A stretch of DNA of 11,157 bases from DATLBY01 sp035526665 (GCA_035526665.1 DATLBY010000459.1:1-11157), one strand, 5' to 3'. Shown: positions 1 through 7,380, numbered from the stretch's first letter. Numbers and translations: made by a program. Notes: generated by a model not told the origin, from the sequence alone.

Positions 1-1
1 C

Positions 2-223
2 GGGGACTCTTCCGAACTTAGCCAGGCGGTCAGCGAAGGCGCCAGGGAACAGAACCGCAGGACAGAGCACGAGGCGCTGCGCCTGGAGAAGATGCGCGCC
101 TACGCCGAACTCGGAAGCTGCCGCCGGGAATACCTGCTGCAGTACTTCGGAGATGACGGGCCGGCGCAATGCGGTAACTGGGACGTCTGCGAATTTGGAC
201 GCAAGCGCAGCCTCGGCCGGTAA
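2..223 (+). CDS. recQ: RecQ-family ATP-dependent DNA helicase, C-terminal end (partial, probably decayed)
   Basis: The frame is open from the window edge to TAA at 221-223 and gives 73 residues. They match the RecQ zinc-binding domain that follows the helicase core: a charged helix, then M-R-A-Y-A-E..CRR (Cys40), the LLQYFGD strand, and C-G-N-W-D-V-C (Cys57, Trp60, Cys63). In RecQ the four zinc ligands are one Cys in the CRR helix and three in C-x2-C-x2-C. Here the middle Cys of that cluster is Trp (TGG in place of TGC/TGT), so zinc binding should be impaired. No RQC winged helix or HRDC domain follows. The continuation is instead a broken copy of the Tudor/SH3-like tail found in many actinobacterial and acidobacterial RecQ proteins (see 224-414). 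RecQ unwinds DNA 3'-5' in recombinational repair. The family call is strong; whether this copy works is doubtful. Confidence 0.8.
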   Translation, partial: GDSSELSQAVSEGAREQNRRTEHEALRLEKMRAYAELGSCRREYLLQYFGDDGPAQCGNWDVCEFGRKRSLGR

Positions 224-414
224 AATTCTGCTCGGCTGTGAAAGGAGCGGAAGCATTCGACCCCCAATAGCCGTGTTGTTCATGAAGAGGGGGGAAGGGC
301 GTTATCGAAAACTGCGAGGCGGACAAAATGACGATTCTCTTCGACAACGTCGGCCGCAAGACACTCTCCGCGGACGAGGTTCGCGATCAGGGTCTTCTGC
401 AGCCCCTGGTTTGA
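224..414 (+). pseudogene. Degraded 3' tail of the RecQ gene (Tudor/SH3-like domain)
   Basis: Reading on past the TAA in the same frame gives NSARL, a TGA (239-241), then KERKHSTPNSRVVHEEG up to the G6 run at 289-294. Adding one G there moves to the next frame, which reads GKGVIENCEADKMTILFD and then a segment NVGRKTL..EVRDQGLLQPLV ending at TGA 412-414. The two pieces join into the pattern V-x-H-x2-[WF]-G-x-G-x-V ... M-T-V-L-F-D-x-V-G-Y-K-T-L ... V-x-E-x-G-L-L, which I know as the C-terminal tail of RecQ and UvrD/PcrA-type helicases. The usual aromatic residue before G-x-G is Gly here. Two stops, one frameshift and the lost Cys upstream argue for gene decay rather than one sequencing error, though the G run is a typical error site. 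A short ATG ORF (328-414, 28 codons, AGGCGG 5' of it) is most likely part of this relic. Confidence 0.6.
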
Positions 415-442
415 GATGCCGGTACGCGATAACATCTGGAAT

Positions 443-1696
443 ATGGAAACGCTCCGCTTGCGATGCATCAGAATCTGGTTTCTGCTGGTGGCGAGTGTCT
501 TATCGTCCGCCCAGGATCCCTTCTATCTCAAAAGCGGCGACACAGTCGTTTTTTACGGCGACAGCATAACCGACCAACGGCTCTATACAACTTTCGTCGA
601 AACTTACGCTCTCACGCGTTTTCCCCAATATGACCTGACGTTTATCCACTCCGGTTGGGGCGGCGACAGGGTGGGCGGCGGCGGAGGCGGGCCCATCGAT
701 CTGCGTCTGAAGCGCGACGTACTTGCCTACAAGCCGACCGTGGTAACCATCATGCTGGGGATGAATGACGGCGGCTACCGGGCCTTCAACGAGCCTGCGT
801 TCCAAACCTACGCGACGGGTTACACCAATATTGTGAAGTCCTTGAAGGCGGCGCTCCCGGGCGTCCGCATCACCGCCATCGAGCCTTCGCCCTACGATGA
901 CGTGACACGTGAGCCGCTGTTTCCTGGTGGTTATAACGCCGTGCTGGTGCGCTATGGTGGTTTGCTGCGCGAACTTGGAGCCGCCGAAAATCTGAAGGTC
1001 GCCGACATGAATTCGCCGGTTGTTCAAGATCTGGTGAAGGCCAATGAGATGGATCCCGAGGGCGCCAAAAAACTGCTGCCAGACCGTGTGCACCCCGGCG
1101 CGGCAGGTCATCTGTTGATGGCGAAGGCTCTTTTGAAAGCCTGGGATGCACCTGCGGTTGTCACCTCGGTATCCATAGACGCGAGCAAGCCGGATACGAT
1201 CAAGACTGAGAATACGACGATCACAGATGTGAAGAGCGCCGAAAACGAATTATCCTGGTCGCAATTGGATGGCGCGCTGCCGTTTCCTATTCTGGACCCC
1301 GCGCTGAGCCTCGCGGTGAAAGCATCGGATATTGAGCAGAGTTTGAACCGGCAGCCCCTGCGGATTACGGGTCTGGCGCCAAAGCAGTACCGCCTGACCA
1401 TTGACGGCGAACTGGTAGGCTCTTTTTCAGCCGGGGAACTGGCGGAAGGGGTCAATCTTGCCATGCTGCCCACTCCGATGGTCCGCCAGGCGGCGGACGT
1501 TCACTCCCTCACCTTGAAGCACACGAGCATTCACAATACGCGCTGGCGTCAGGTGCAGACGCCCCTGGAGAAAGACGCGCTCCCGGCGACCCAGGACGCT
1601 CTGAAGGCGCTGGATGCCCTCGAGAAGGAGATCGTGCAACGCCAGAAAACCGCCGCCCGCCCCAAGCCGCACCAATATCGGCTGACCGGTGATTGA
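443..1696 (+). CDS. Secreted SGNH/GDSL-family hydrolase
   Basis: This 417-residue protein starts with a classical signal peptide (basic METLRLR, hydrophobic IWFLLVASVLSS, likely cleavage after S-A-Q). The signal peptide is why I prefer ATG 443 over the in-frame ATG 416, which lies 1 nt after the RecQ relic stop; neither has a clear Shine-Dalgarno. All SGNH blocks are visible: block I GDSIT with nucleophile Ser41, block II in SGWGGDRV, block III GMND (Asn108), and block V D-R-V-H-P (Asp214, His217). The catalytic domain covers roughly residues 25-235. A C-terminal part of about 180 residues resembles extensions of acidobacterial and planctomycete GDSL proteins that act on carbohydrate esters. 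Expected role: extracytoplasmic esterase or deacetylase; the substrate cannot be read from sequence. The Gly-rich stretch after block II (GGGGGG) is unusual. The stop lies 65 nt before fabD. Confidence 0.85.
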   Translation: METLRLRCIRIWFLLVASVLSSAQDPFYLKSGDTVVFYGDSITDQRLYTTFVETYALTRFPQYDLTFIHSGWGGDRVGGGGGGPIDLRLKRDVLAYKPTVVTIMLGMNDGGYRAFNEPAFQTYATGYTNIVKSLKAALPGVRITAIEPSPYDDVTREPLFPGGYNAVLVRYGGLLRELGAAENLKVADMNSPVVQDLVKANEMDPEGAKKLLPDRVHPGAAGHLLMAKALLKAWDAPAVVTSVSIDASKPDTIKTENTTITDVKSAENELSWSQLDGALPFPILDPALSLAVKASDIEQSLNRQPLRITGLAPKQYRLTIDGELVGSFSAGELAEGVNLAMLPTPMVRQAADVHSLTLKHTSIHNTRWRQVQTPLEKDALPATQDALKALDALEKEIVQRQKTAARPKPHQYRLTGD

Positions 1697-1761
1697 TGGA
1701 AACTCTCAGTGCCTCGCTGCAAGATCGTCACCGGCGGGCGGGTCGCTACAATGAGAGTTCG

Positions 1762-2694
1762 ATGAGTAAAACAGCGTTCCAGTTTCCCGGCCAAGGTTCG
1801 CAATTCCCCGGAATGGGAAAAACCCTCGCAGATGCGTACCCGGCGGCTCGCTTGACCTTCGAGGAGGCGGATCAGGTGCTGGGCTTCTCCCTGAGCGGCC
1901 TCTGCTGGGACGGTCCGGAATCGGAACTGAAGATGACCGAGAATACTCAGCCCGCGCTACTGACGGTCGCCATCGCGGCATTTCGGGCTCTTGCCTCGGA
2001 AGGGATCCGCGCCGATTACGTGGCCGGCCATAGCCTGGGTGAGTACGCCGCGCTAGTGGCGGCCGGAGCTCTCGAGTTCGGCGATGCGCTGCAACTCGTC
2101 CGCAAGCGCGGCCGCTATATGCAGGATGCTGTCCCGGCCGGCGTTGGCGCGATGGCGGCGCTGCTCAAGCTCCCGGAGGGGAAGCTCGACGGAATTCTCA
2201 AGCAGGCGGCAGGGGGCGAAGTAGTCGCCGCGGCCAATTTCAATTCTCCCGATCAGGTGGTGATTGCAGGACATGCCGCTGCCGTCGCCCGCGCCATGGA
2301 GCTGGCGAAGGCCGAAGGCGCAAAGCGGGCCATTGCCCTGACGGTCAGCGCGCCTTTCCACTGCCCGCTCATGCAGCCGGCTCAGGATCGTATGGCGGAA
2401 GAGCTTGCGGCCGTCCCAATCTCAAATCTTGCCATTCCCTTAGTAAACAACTGGCAGGCGCGCGAAATCACCTCTGCCGAGGAGGCGCGCGAAGGTCTCA
2501 TTCAGCAGATCCCCAACCCTGTTCGCTGGACCGAATCGATCCACCGGTTGGCAGCTCTTGGAGTCACTCGTTTCATCGAAGTGGGACCTGGGGCCGTGCT
2601 GACGGGTCTGCTTCGCAACATCGATTCCACACTCACCGGAATGAAGTTTGGCGAAGCGGCGGATTTCGAAAAGGTTAGCGCGCTTGTGCCCTAG
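1762..2694 (+). CDS. fabD: Malonyl-CoA:acyl carrier protein transacylase FabD
   Basis: FabD moves the malonyl group from CoA to ACP, providing the extender for type II fatty acid synthesis in the cytoplasm. From ATG 1762 the product is 310 aa, the normal FabD length. It begins KTAFQFPGQGSQFPGMG, the family's N-terminal oxyanion loop (GQGSQ). The nucleophile motif G-H-S-L-G-E has Ser91, Arg116 lies in the RKRGRYMQ helix, and the catalytic His200 is in SAPFHCPLM. These match E. coli Ser92, Arg117 and His201. The C-terminal NPVRWTESI and EVGPGAVLTGL motifs are also typical. A longer reading from TTG 1693/ATG 1696 adds 22-23 residues with no family counterpart, so I reject it; a weak GAG sequence lies a few bases before 1762. 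It is not next to other fab genes: the neighbours are a GDSL hydrolase and a lipoprotein prolyl isomerase. Confidence 0.95.
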   Translation: MSKTAFQFPGQGSQFPGMGKTLADAYPAARLTFEEADQVLGFSLSGLCWDGPESELKMTENTQPALLTVAIAAFRALASEGIRADYVAGHSLGEYAALVAAGALEFGDALQLVRKRGRYMQDAVPAGVGAMAALLKLPEGKLDGILKQAAGGEVVAAANFNSPDQVVIAGHAAAVARAMELAKAEGAKRAIALTVSAPFHCPLMQPAQDRMAEELAAVPISNLAIPLVNNWQAREITSAEEAREGLIQQIPNPVRWTESIHRLAALGVTRFIEVGPGAVLTGLLRNIDSTLTGMKFGEAADFEKVSALVP

Positions 2695-2710
2695 CTGGTG
2701 GAAAGACTAC

Positions 2711-2722
2711 CTAACACGTTAG
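2711..2722. repeat. Short palindrome CTAAC-AC-GTTAG before the isomerase start
   Basis: A perfect 5-bp inverted repeat with a 2-nt centre ends one base before the ATG at 2724, in the 29-bp gap after fabD. It covers the place where a ribosome binding site would be, so it could be an operator or hold the start in structure if that ATG is used. With only 5-bp arms chance is possible. Confidence 0.3.
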
Positions 2723-2723
2723 A

Positions 2724-3770
2724 ATGAATAACTTGACCGTGATGAAGCGAATTCTGCCAGCCCTTTTGATCGCCTTCTGCCTTTGGCTGCAGGGGTGTAA
2801 CAAAACGCCCCCCGCCAATGTAGCGGCCACGGTGAATGGAAGACCCATCACATACGCCAATCTCGACAAACAGTTTGAGCTCCAGTTTTCCACCGCGGCG
2901 GGCGCTCGCCCGGCGGACGATCAGACTATGATTCAGAAACTAGAGGTGCTGCGCAGCTTGATCGACAACGAGATCATGCTGCAGCGGGCGGAAAAGTTAA
3001 GTCTCATGGCCGTGGATGCGGACGTGGAAGCCAAGTACAACGAGTTGAAGGCGCCCTACACGCAGGAGGAGTTCCAGCGGCAGCTGAAGGCCCGCAAGAT
3101 GACGGCTGAGGACCTGAAAGCGCAGCTCCGGCGCGACCTGAGCGTGCAGAAGCTGATCAACAAAGAGATTACCTCTCACATCAACATCTCCGATCAGGAC
3201 GTTCGCGATTTTTATGCCGCTAACAAGAGCAGCTTCAATCTGGTGGAGCCGCAGGTTCATATTGCGCAAATCGTCGTCACGCCGACTCCCGATCCGAACG
3301 TCAAAAATCTGAAGAACGACAAGGCGCAGAATGACGATCAGGCCAAAAAGAAGATCCAATTGCTGGAAGCGCGGCTCAGCCAGGGCGAGGATTTTAGCGT
3401 CCTGGCACAGGCCCTTTCCGAAGATCCCAATACAGCGGCCAATGGCGGCGACCTGGGATTCATTCCCGAATCATCTCTCGAGAAGGCCAACCCCGAGCTT
3501 CGAAAAATGGTGATGACGATGCAGCCCGGCCAAGTGTCCCGGCCGATTCGCACACCCGAGGGATACCGGCTGCTAAAGCTAATCACCAAAGAGCCGGCTG
3601 GCCAGAGGGAGCTGAACGACCCCCGAGTGCAGCAAAGTATCCGGGAGAACCTGATGAACCGAAAAGATCAATTGTTGAAGGCCGCTTATTTTGAAGTTGC
3701 GCGTAATGAAGCGCAAGTTGTAAATCAATACGCTTTGAGCATTACCCAGAGCAAAGACGCAAAAAAATAA
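2724..3770 (+). CDS. SurA/PpiC-type peptidyl-prolyl isomerase, probable lipoprotein
   Basis: A 348-aa parvulin-type prolyl isomerase with an N-terminal chaperone part. It starts MNNLTVMKRILPALLIAFCLWLQGC. The L-Q-G-C lipobox (Cys25) after a basic/hydrophobic signal predicts lipidation and anchoring to a membrane facing the periplasm. Residues 31-155 form the SurA_N-like helical part (V-N-G-R-x-I-T-Y at the start, a charged helical middle). Residues 175-290 are the rotamase domain: QVHIAQIVV, an insertion rich in Lys/Asp/Asn (about 190-208), E-D-F-S-V-L-A-Q-x-L-S-E-D, NGGDLGF, and G-Y-R-L-L-K-L at its end. A C-terminal helix (300-335) returns to the chaperone part, as in SurA. Expected role: folding or chaperoning exported and outer-membrane proteins. 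ATG 2742 (MKRILPAL..) is an equally possible start and gives a more compact signal peptide; neither has a clear Shine-Dalgarno. The next gene starts 1 nt after its stop. Confidence 0.88.
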   Translation: MNNLTVMKRILPALLIAFCLWLQGCNKTPPANVAATVNGRPITYANLDKQFELQFSTAAGARPADDQTMIQKLEVLRSLIDNEIMLQRAEKLSLMAVDADVEAKYNELKAPYTQEEFQRQLKARKMTAEDLKAQLRRDLSVQKLINKEITSHINISDQDVRDFYAANKSSFNLVEPQVHIAQIVVTPTPDPNVKNLKNDKAQNDDQAKKKIQLLEARLSQGEDFSVLAQALSEDPNTAANGGDLGFIPESSLEKANPELRKMVMTMQPGQVSRPIRTPEGYRLLKLITKEPAGQRELNDPRVQQSIRENLMNRKDQLLKAAYFEVARNEAQVVNQYALSITQSKDAKK

Positions 3771-3771
3771 C

Positions 3772-4194
3772 ATGAGTTTTCTGGATAACCTCGAAGACAA
3801 TTTGAAAGCTCTTGAGCGTCAGGAGGAGAAGGATCCCAAGGAACGAGTGCGGCGCGAAAAGGAGCAGGCGCAAACACTAGCGGCCAGCCCCTGGGCGCAC
3901 AAGCTAAAAGCGAGTCCTTACACGCAGGAGCTGCTCAACCACGCCAGCCGGGCGGGCCAGCAGATGCGCGCCAAGCTCTATATTGCCTGGATGGACACGG
4001 TTCTTCGCCTGGAACTGCGAACAAAGAGGCTGGAGCTGCGGCCGACGCCGGAGGGAATTCTCGCGGTCTTCTTCGAGGATAATGCAGAGATCAGATCGGA
4101 ATTCATCGATCTCGACGGCAACCCCGAAGAGCTCGTCAGCCGCTGGCTGGCCGGGTTCAACCTACCGGGCGGACAAACTACACCTGCTCAATGA
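3772..4194 (+). CDS. Small hypothetical protein coupled to the prolyl isomerase
   Basis: A 140-aa protein whose ATG comes one base after the isomerase TAA, so translation is probably coupled and the two genes share an operon. I do not recognise a named family. The first 45 residues are very charged and likely helical (LEDNLKALERQEEKDPKERVRREKEQAQ). Residues 46-80 form another helix containing SPYTQELLNHA. The second half (about 80-130) alternates beta-like stretches (RLELRPTPEGILAVFFED, IRSEFIDLDG) and ends in an E-E-L-V-S-R-W-L helix. There is no signal peptide, membrane segment or Cys, so it should be cytoplasmic. The last 17 bases overlap the tail of the convergent gene. It is very likely a real gene given its position and codon pattern. 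Confidence 0.78.
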   Translation: MSFLDNLEDNLKALERQEEKDPKERVRREKEQAQTLAASPWAHKLKASPYTQELLNHASRAGQQMRAKLYIAWMDTVLRLELRTKRLELRPTPEGILAVFFEDNAEIRSEFIDLDGNPEELVSRWLAGFNLPGGQTTPAQ

Positions 4195-5113
4195 TTTTCA
4201 ACAAAGCCGTGAGTGAGGTTTTGCTGGCAAACGCCTTCCCCTTGGAATCGCGGTAATGGGTTTCGAGCGTAAAGGTCCCTTTGAATCCGTCCTTCAGCAG
4301 GGCACGGATCTGGCCCAGGTTGTCGAATTCGCCTTGTCCCACCGCACACCACTCCACTTTGCCGTCGGGGCGATGGCGGTAGTCGCGCAGGTGAACGTGG
4401 AGAATGCGGCTGGGGTCCAGCAGCCGGTATCCATCGGGAAAGGCCTTTTCGCCTCCCTCGCCGGCGTTGTTGGGGTCCCATGTCAGGCCAATGTTGCCCG
4501 ATTTCACCGCCTTTAACAGCTTGGCCGAATCCTCGCCCTTCCAGACATAGCTCCCGCCTACGTTTTCGATCGCCAGCCGCATGTTCCGCTTTTTCGCTCG
4601 CTGACCCGCCTCTTTCGCCAGTTCATAAATGCGGCCGTACGACTTCGCATCCGGTGTCTCTCCTGGCTTGAAGGTAAATGCAAACGTCCGCAGCGTATTC
4701 GTGCCCAGAATGGAGGCGCGCTCCATGGCTCCGTCCAGCAGCGTCCACTCACGCTCGAGCGCGGTCCGGCCCTCGGGTGTATCGGCTGGAAGCGGCACCT
4801 TAAAGAAGGGTGTACCGAGGACCGAGAGACGCATCTGGTTGGCATCCAGGAGGGCCCGTGCTTCCCGAATCTTGTCGAGCGGGAGCGACGTATTGTATTT
4901 TCCCCAGAGGTTCCGGATCTCAGCATAGCTAAGGCCGTAGCTCTTCAGAAACTGAATCGCCGTACCGAGGTCTTCATCGATTTCGTCCGTGGTGACGCCA
5001 AGACGAATCTGCGAGAGCGGCGCTCCGGCCAGCCCCCGGCCCAAGCCTGCCAGCAAAGAGGCGGAGAGAAGTTCGCGTCGGGAAACCAGGGTAGGAGAGT
5101 ATTTTGAGCGCAT
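4178..5113 (-). CDS. Tat-exported sugar phosphate isomerase/epimerase-like TIM barrel protein
   Basis: From the ATG at 5113 the product is 311 aa, starting MRSKYSPTLVSRRELLSASLLAGLG. The S-R-R-E-L-L plus hydrophobic stretch is a twin-arginine signal. The frame is open upstream to 5215, but that 34-residue addition has no family counterpart and would overlap the divergent gene, so I reject it. The rest is the xylose isomerase-like / AP endonuclease 2 barrel: start strand IRLGVTTDEI, YAEIRNLWGK, RLSVLGTPFFK, a conserved L-A-I-E-N (Glu183), L-T-W-D-P-N-N (Asp213), H-V-H-L-R-D-Y (His239/His241) and T-L-E-T-H (Glu284, His286), which would form the divalent metal site. Such proteins isomerise or epimerise keto-sugars, inosose or related compounds; the substrate is unknown. 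Divergent pairing with a Gfo/Idh/MocA dehydrogenase is common for sugar and inositol catabolism. The 3' end overlaps the convergent hypothetical gene by 17 bp. Confidence 0.88.
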   Translation of the reverse strand: MRSKYSPTLVSRRELLSASLLAGLGRGLAGAPLSQIRLGVTTDEIDEDLGTAIQFLKSYGLSYAEIRNLWGKYNTSLPLDKIREARALLDANQMRLSVLGTPFFKVPLPADTPEGRTALEREWTLLDGAMERASILGTNTLRTFAFTFKPGETPDAKSYGRIYELAKEAGQRAKKRNMRLAIENVGGSYVWKGEDSAKLLKAVKSGNIGLTWDPNNAGEGGEKAFPDGYRLLDPSRILHVHLRDYRHRPDGKVEWCAVGQGEFDNLGQIRALLKDGFKGTFTLETHYRDSKGKAFASKTSLTALLKIIEQV

Positions 5114-5202
5114 GGTAACTTTATAATCATATCCATCGTATCTTGATAGACTGTTCCCGTCATATTGCCGGAAATCCGGCGAGCTAATTCCAGGAGATTT
5201 GA
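5114..5202. promoter_or_regulatory. Divergent promoter region
   Basis: An 89-bp gap between two head-to-head start codons must hold both promoters. On the + strand there is a perfect -10 hexamer TATAAT (5122-5127) without a good -35 at the right distance; it would give a leader of about 70 nt. A strong ribosome binding site AGGAG (5192-5196) sits 6 nt before ATG 5203. The leftward start at 5113 has no clear Shine-Dalgarno. Confidence 0.45.
5167..5180. repeat. Inverted repeat GCCGGA-AA-TCCGGC in the divergent promoter region
   Basis: Perfect 6-bp arms with a 2-nt centre lie between the divergent starts, 22 nt before the dehydrogenase ATG. The short centre makes a stable RNA hairpin less likely than a dimeric regulator site, so I read it as a possible operator shared by both genes. 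This is inference from one copy. Confidence 0.35.
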
Positions 5203-6504
5203 ATGTCAGATTCAACGAGGCGTAATTTCATCCAGGCTGTTGGTGCTGCTGCCAGTGCGGCTGCTGTTCCGTCACGGGCCGCGGATGAAAAGGTCAATGT
5301 AGCTATCATCGGCTTGGGCGGGCGCGGCCGCGCCCATATGAATGAGTATTCCAAGCTGCCCAATTCGCGCATCGTTGCCTTATGCGATGTGGACCAGGCC
5401 GCGTTGGAACGCGGACAGGCTTTGGTGGAGAAGGCGACCGGCGAGAAGCCCAAGGGTTATGCCGACATGCGCCAGGTGTTCGACGACAAGAGCGTGCAAG
5501 CGGTATCCATGCCCCTGCCGAACCACTGGCATGCGCTTGCCACCATCTGGGCCTGCCAGGCCGGTAAAGATGTCTACGTGGAAAAGCCCGCCTGCCATAA
5601 CCCCTACGAGGGGCAGAAGATGGTGGAAGCGGCGCGCAAATACAACCGGATCGTGCAGATCGGCTCGCAAAGCAGAAGCATCGAGCACAAGATGAAGGCC
5701 ATCAAGCTACTGCAGGACGGCATCATCGGCAAGGTATACCTCGCCAAGGGACTCTGCTTCAAGCGCCGGCCCAGTATCGGGCACAAGCCAGACGCACAGG
5801 TTCCGCCCGGTGTGGATTGGGACAAGTTCCTGGGGCCCGCGCCCATGCGCCCCTTCAATGAGCTTCGCTTTAAGTACAACTGGCACTGGTTCTGGGATAC
5901 AGGCAACGGCGACATCGGCAATCAGGGCATTCACGAGATGGATATAGCGCGCTGGGGACTCGGAGTCGATCTGCCCACCGCGGTTGTGTCCACCGGCGGT
6001 AAATTCGTCTATCAGGATGACCAGGAAGTCCCGAACACTCAGATAGCGACTTACGACTACGGCGACAAGGAAATAGTCTTTGAGGTCCGCGGACTCCTTA
6101 CCGGGCCTGAAGGCGGCATGCAGATTCGTGGCGGCAACACCATCGGAAACCTGTTCTACGGCAGCGAAGGCTACATGGCCGTGGACGGCAATGGCTTCCA
6201 GGTTTACAAGGGCGAGAAGCACGAGAAGATCATGGACGAAGCAGGGAAGGGCCGGGGCGACACTAGTCCGCACATGGCGAACTTCCTTTCCGTCGTCCAG
6301 AGCAGAAACATCAAAGACCTGCACGCCGACGTTCAGACCGGCGTGACCTCCGCCGACCTGGTGCATATTGCGAACATCAGCTACCGGTTGAAGCGCCGGC
6401 TGCCCTTCGATCCGGCTACCCGCAAATTTGTGCATGATGACGAGGCGAATAAGCTGATGACTAGAAATTACCGGGCTCCTTATATCGTGCCCGCGAAGGT
6501 CTAA
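5203..6504 (+). CDS. Tat-exported Gfo/Idh/MocA-family oxidoreductase
   Basis: A 433-aa NAD(P)-dependent dehydrogenase-like protein. The start is set by AGGAG 6 nt before ATG. The N-terminus STRRNFIQAVGAAASAAAVPSRA is a twin-arginine signal, so it is expected to be exported already folded with its cofactor. The Rossmann domain follows (residues 31-150): V-A-I-I-G-L-G-G-R-G for dinucleotide binding, L-C-D-V-D at strand 2, M-P-L-P-N-H-W-H, and the hallmark E-K-P (127-129). The C-terminal domain (about 160-433) is the large bacterial type with W-H-W-F-W-D-T-G-N-G-D-I-G-N-Q-G-I-H-E-M-D (His244 as in active members) and many aromatic residues. Expected reaction: oxidation of a sugar or cyclitol hydroxyl, or glycosidase-type redox chemistry. 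The substrate is unknown. It is divergent from a TIM-barrel isomerase and followed by a hairpin. Confidence 0.92.
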   Translation: MSDSTRRNFIQAVGAAASAAAVPSRAADEKVNVAIIGLGGRGRAHMNEYSKLPNSRIVALCDVDQAALERGQALVEKATGEKPKGYADMRQVFDDKSVQAVSMPLPNHWHALATIWACQAGKDVYVEKPACHNPYEGQKMVEAARKYNRIVQIGSQSRSIEHKMKAIKLLQDGIIGKVYLAKGLCFKRRPSIGHKPDAQVPPGVDWDKFLGPAPMRPFNELRFKYNWHWFWDTGNGDIGNQGIHEMDIARWGLGVDLPTAVVSTGGKFVYQDDQEVPNTQIATYDYGDKEIVFEVRGLLTGPEGGMQIRGGNTIGNLFYGSEGYMAVDGNGFQVYKGEKHEKIMDEAGKGRGDTSPHMANFLSVVQSRNIKDLHADVQTGVTSADLVHIANISYRLKRRLPFDPATRKFVHDDEANKLMTRNYRAPYIVPAKV

Positions 6505-6519
6505 CCGGTATCAACTAGA

Positions 6520-6546
6520 GCGGCTTCAAGATAATTTTGAAGCCGC
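6520..6546 (+). terminator. Hairpin after the Gfo/Idh/MocA gene
   Basis: A perfect 10-bp stem GCGGCTTCAA / TTGAAGCCGC with a 7-nt loop (GATAATT) begins 15 nt after the stop codon. It is the obvious candidate terminator, but no T tract follows (CGCACTTCT), so it may work weakly, bidirectionally or mainly as an mRNA 3' end. The inner TTCAA-N7-TTGAA also resembles a Crp/Fnr-type dyad, and a Crp/Fnr gene starts about 100 nt downstream, so an operator role is possible. Confidence 0.5.
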
Positions 6547-6649
6547 CGCACTTCTCATCGTTTTCGATCCTGATGTACAACGGCCGTCGGCCTCCACTAT
6601 TAACCCCTTCAGGTTTATACTTTATTTTGAGAAGAAGGCGGTCTCCGCA

Positions 6650-7327
6650 TTGCGGCCAGTGCAGAACGAATCATTTGATCTCAAGAAGTTCTTTAACAAG
6701 GTGAATGGTGGGAGGTCCATCAAAGAATACGTCGCGGGCGAGACCATCTTTCATCAGGAAGATCCGGCCAGCGCAGTCTTTTATGTGAAACAAGGCCAGA
6801 TCAAACTGGCGGTGGTATCCCCTGAGGGCAAAGAAGCGGTCATTTGCATTCTCGGCGAAGGGGACTTTTTCGGAGAGGGCTGCTTGATAGGACAGCAAGT
6901 CAGAGTGTCCACGGCCACTGCGGCGTCCGACTGCGTCATCATGCGAATCGCAAAAGAGAGCTTCGTGAAGCTCCTTCATGACGAACCATCGTTTAGCGAA
7001 TTGTTTCTCGCGCACTTGCTTTCGCGCAATATCCGGTACGAAGAAGATTTGGTGGATCAGCTCTTCAACTCCAGCGAGAAGCGATTAGCACGCGTATTAC
7101 TTCTGCTGGCCAATTTCGCCAAGGAGGGCAAGAGTGAGAAGGTGATGACTAAGATCAGCCAGGAAACGCTGGCGCAAATGATCGGCACGACGCGGTCACG
7201 CGTCAGCTTCTTTATGAACAAATTTCGCAGATTGGGATTCGTCCATTATAACGGTGGCTTGGAGGTACACAGTTCGTTGATTAACGTGATCCTGCATTCG
7301 AGTGACTTCCGAAACAAAAAAGGCTAA
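6650..7327 (+). CDS. Crp/Fnr-family transcriptional regulator
   Basis: A 225-aa regulator read from TTG 6650, with an AAGGCGG-type ribosome binding site 8-14 nt before it; GTG 6659 is an alternative. Residues 22-125 form the cyclic-nucleotide-binding-like barrel: AGETIFHQEDPASAVFYVKQG, then G-E-G-D-F-F-G-E-G (phosphate-cassette region) and a strand region ending VIMRIAKESF. Residues 126-150 are the dimer helix, and 165-200 are the winged helix-turn-helix with ISQETLAQMIGTTRSRVSFFMNKFRRLGF, where TRSRVS is the recognition helix. There is no Cys cluster at the N-terminus, so an FNR-type iron-sulfur cluster is not expected. The effector is unknown. A possible -10 (TATACT, 6616-6621) lies upstream without a good -35. 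Its targets cannot be told from the window; the dyad at 6520-6546 could be one. Confidence 0.9.
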   Translation: MRPVQNESFDLKKFFNKVNGGRSIKEYVAGETIFHQEDPASAVFYVKQGQIKLAVVSPEGKEAVICILGEGDFFGEGCLIGQQVRVSTATAASDCVIMRIAKESFVKLLHDEPSFSELFLAHLLSRNIRYEEDLVDQLFNSSEKRLARVLLLLANFAKEGKSEKVMTKISQETLAQMIGTTRSRVSFFMNKFRRLGFVHYNGGLEVHSSLINVILHSSDFRNKKG

Positions 7328-7380
7328 ACCGTTTTTCAAGCGCGCGGGTACGGAATGCGCCTGCCCAATTCGGCCCTGGA

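Noticed and set aside
1693..1761. Longer N-terminus for FabD from TTG 1693/ATG 1696.
   Set aside because: FabD proteins begin just before the FPGQGSQ motif; the added 22-23 residues are low-complexity and basic and have no counterpart.
5114..5215. 34-residue N-terminal extension of the TIM-barrel protein from 5215.
   Set aside because: It would place the twin-arginine signal inside the protein and overlap the start and ribosome binding site of the divergent gene.
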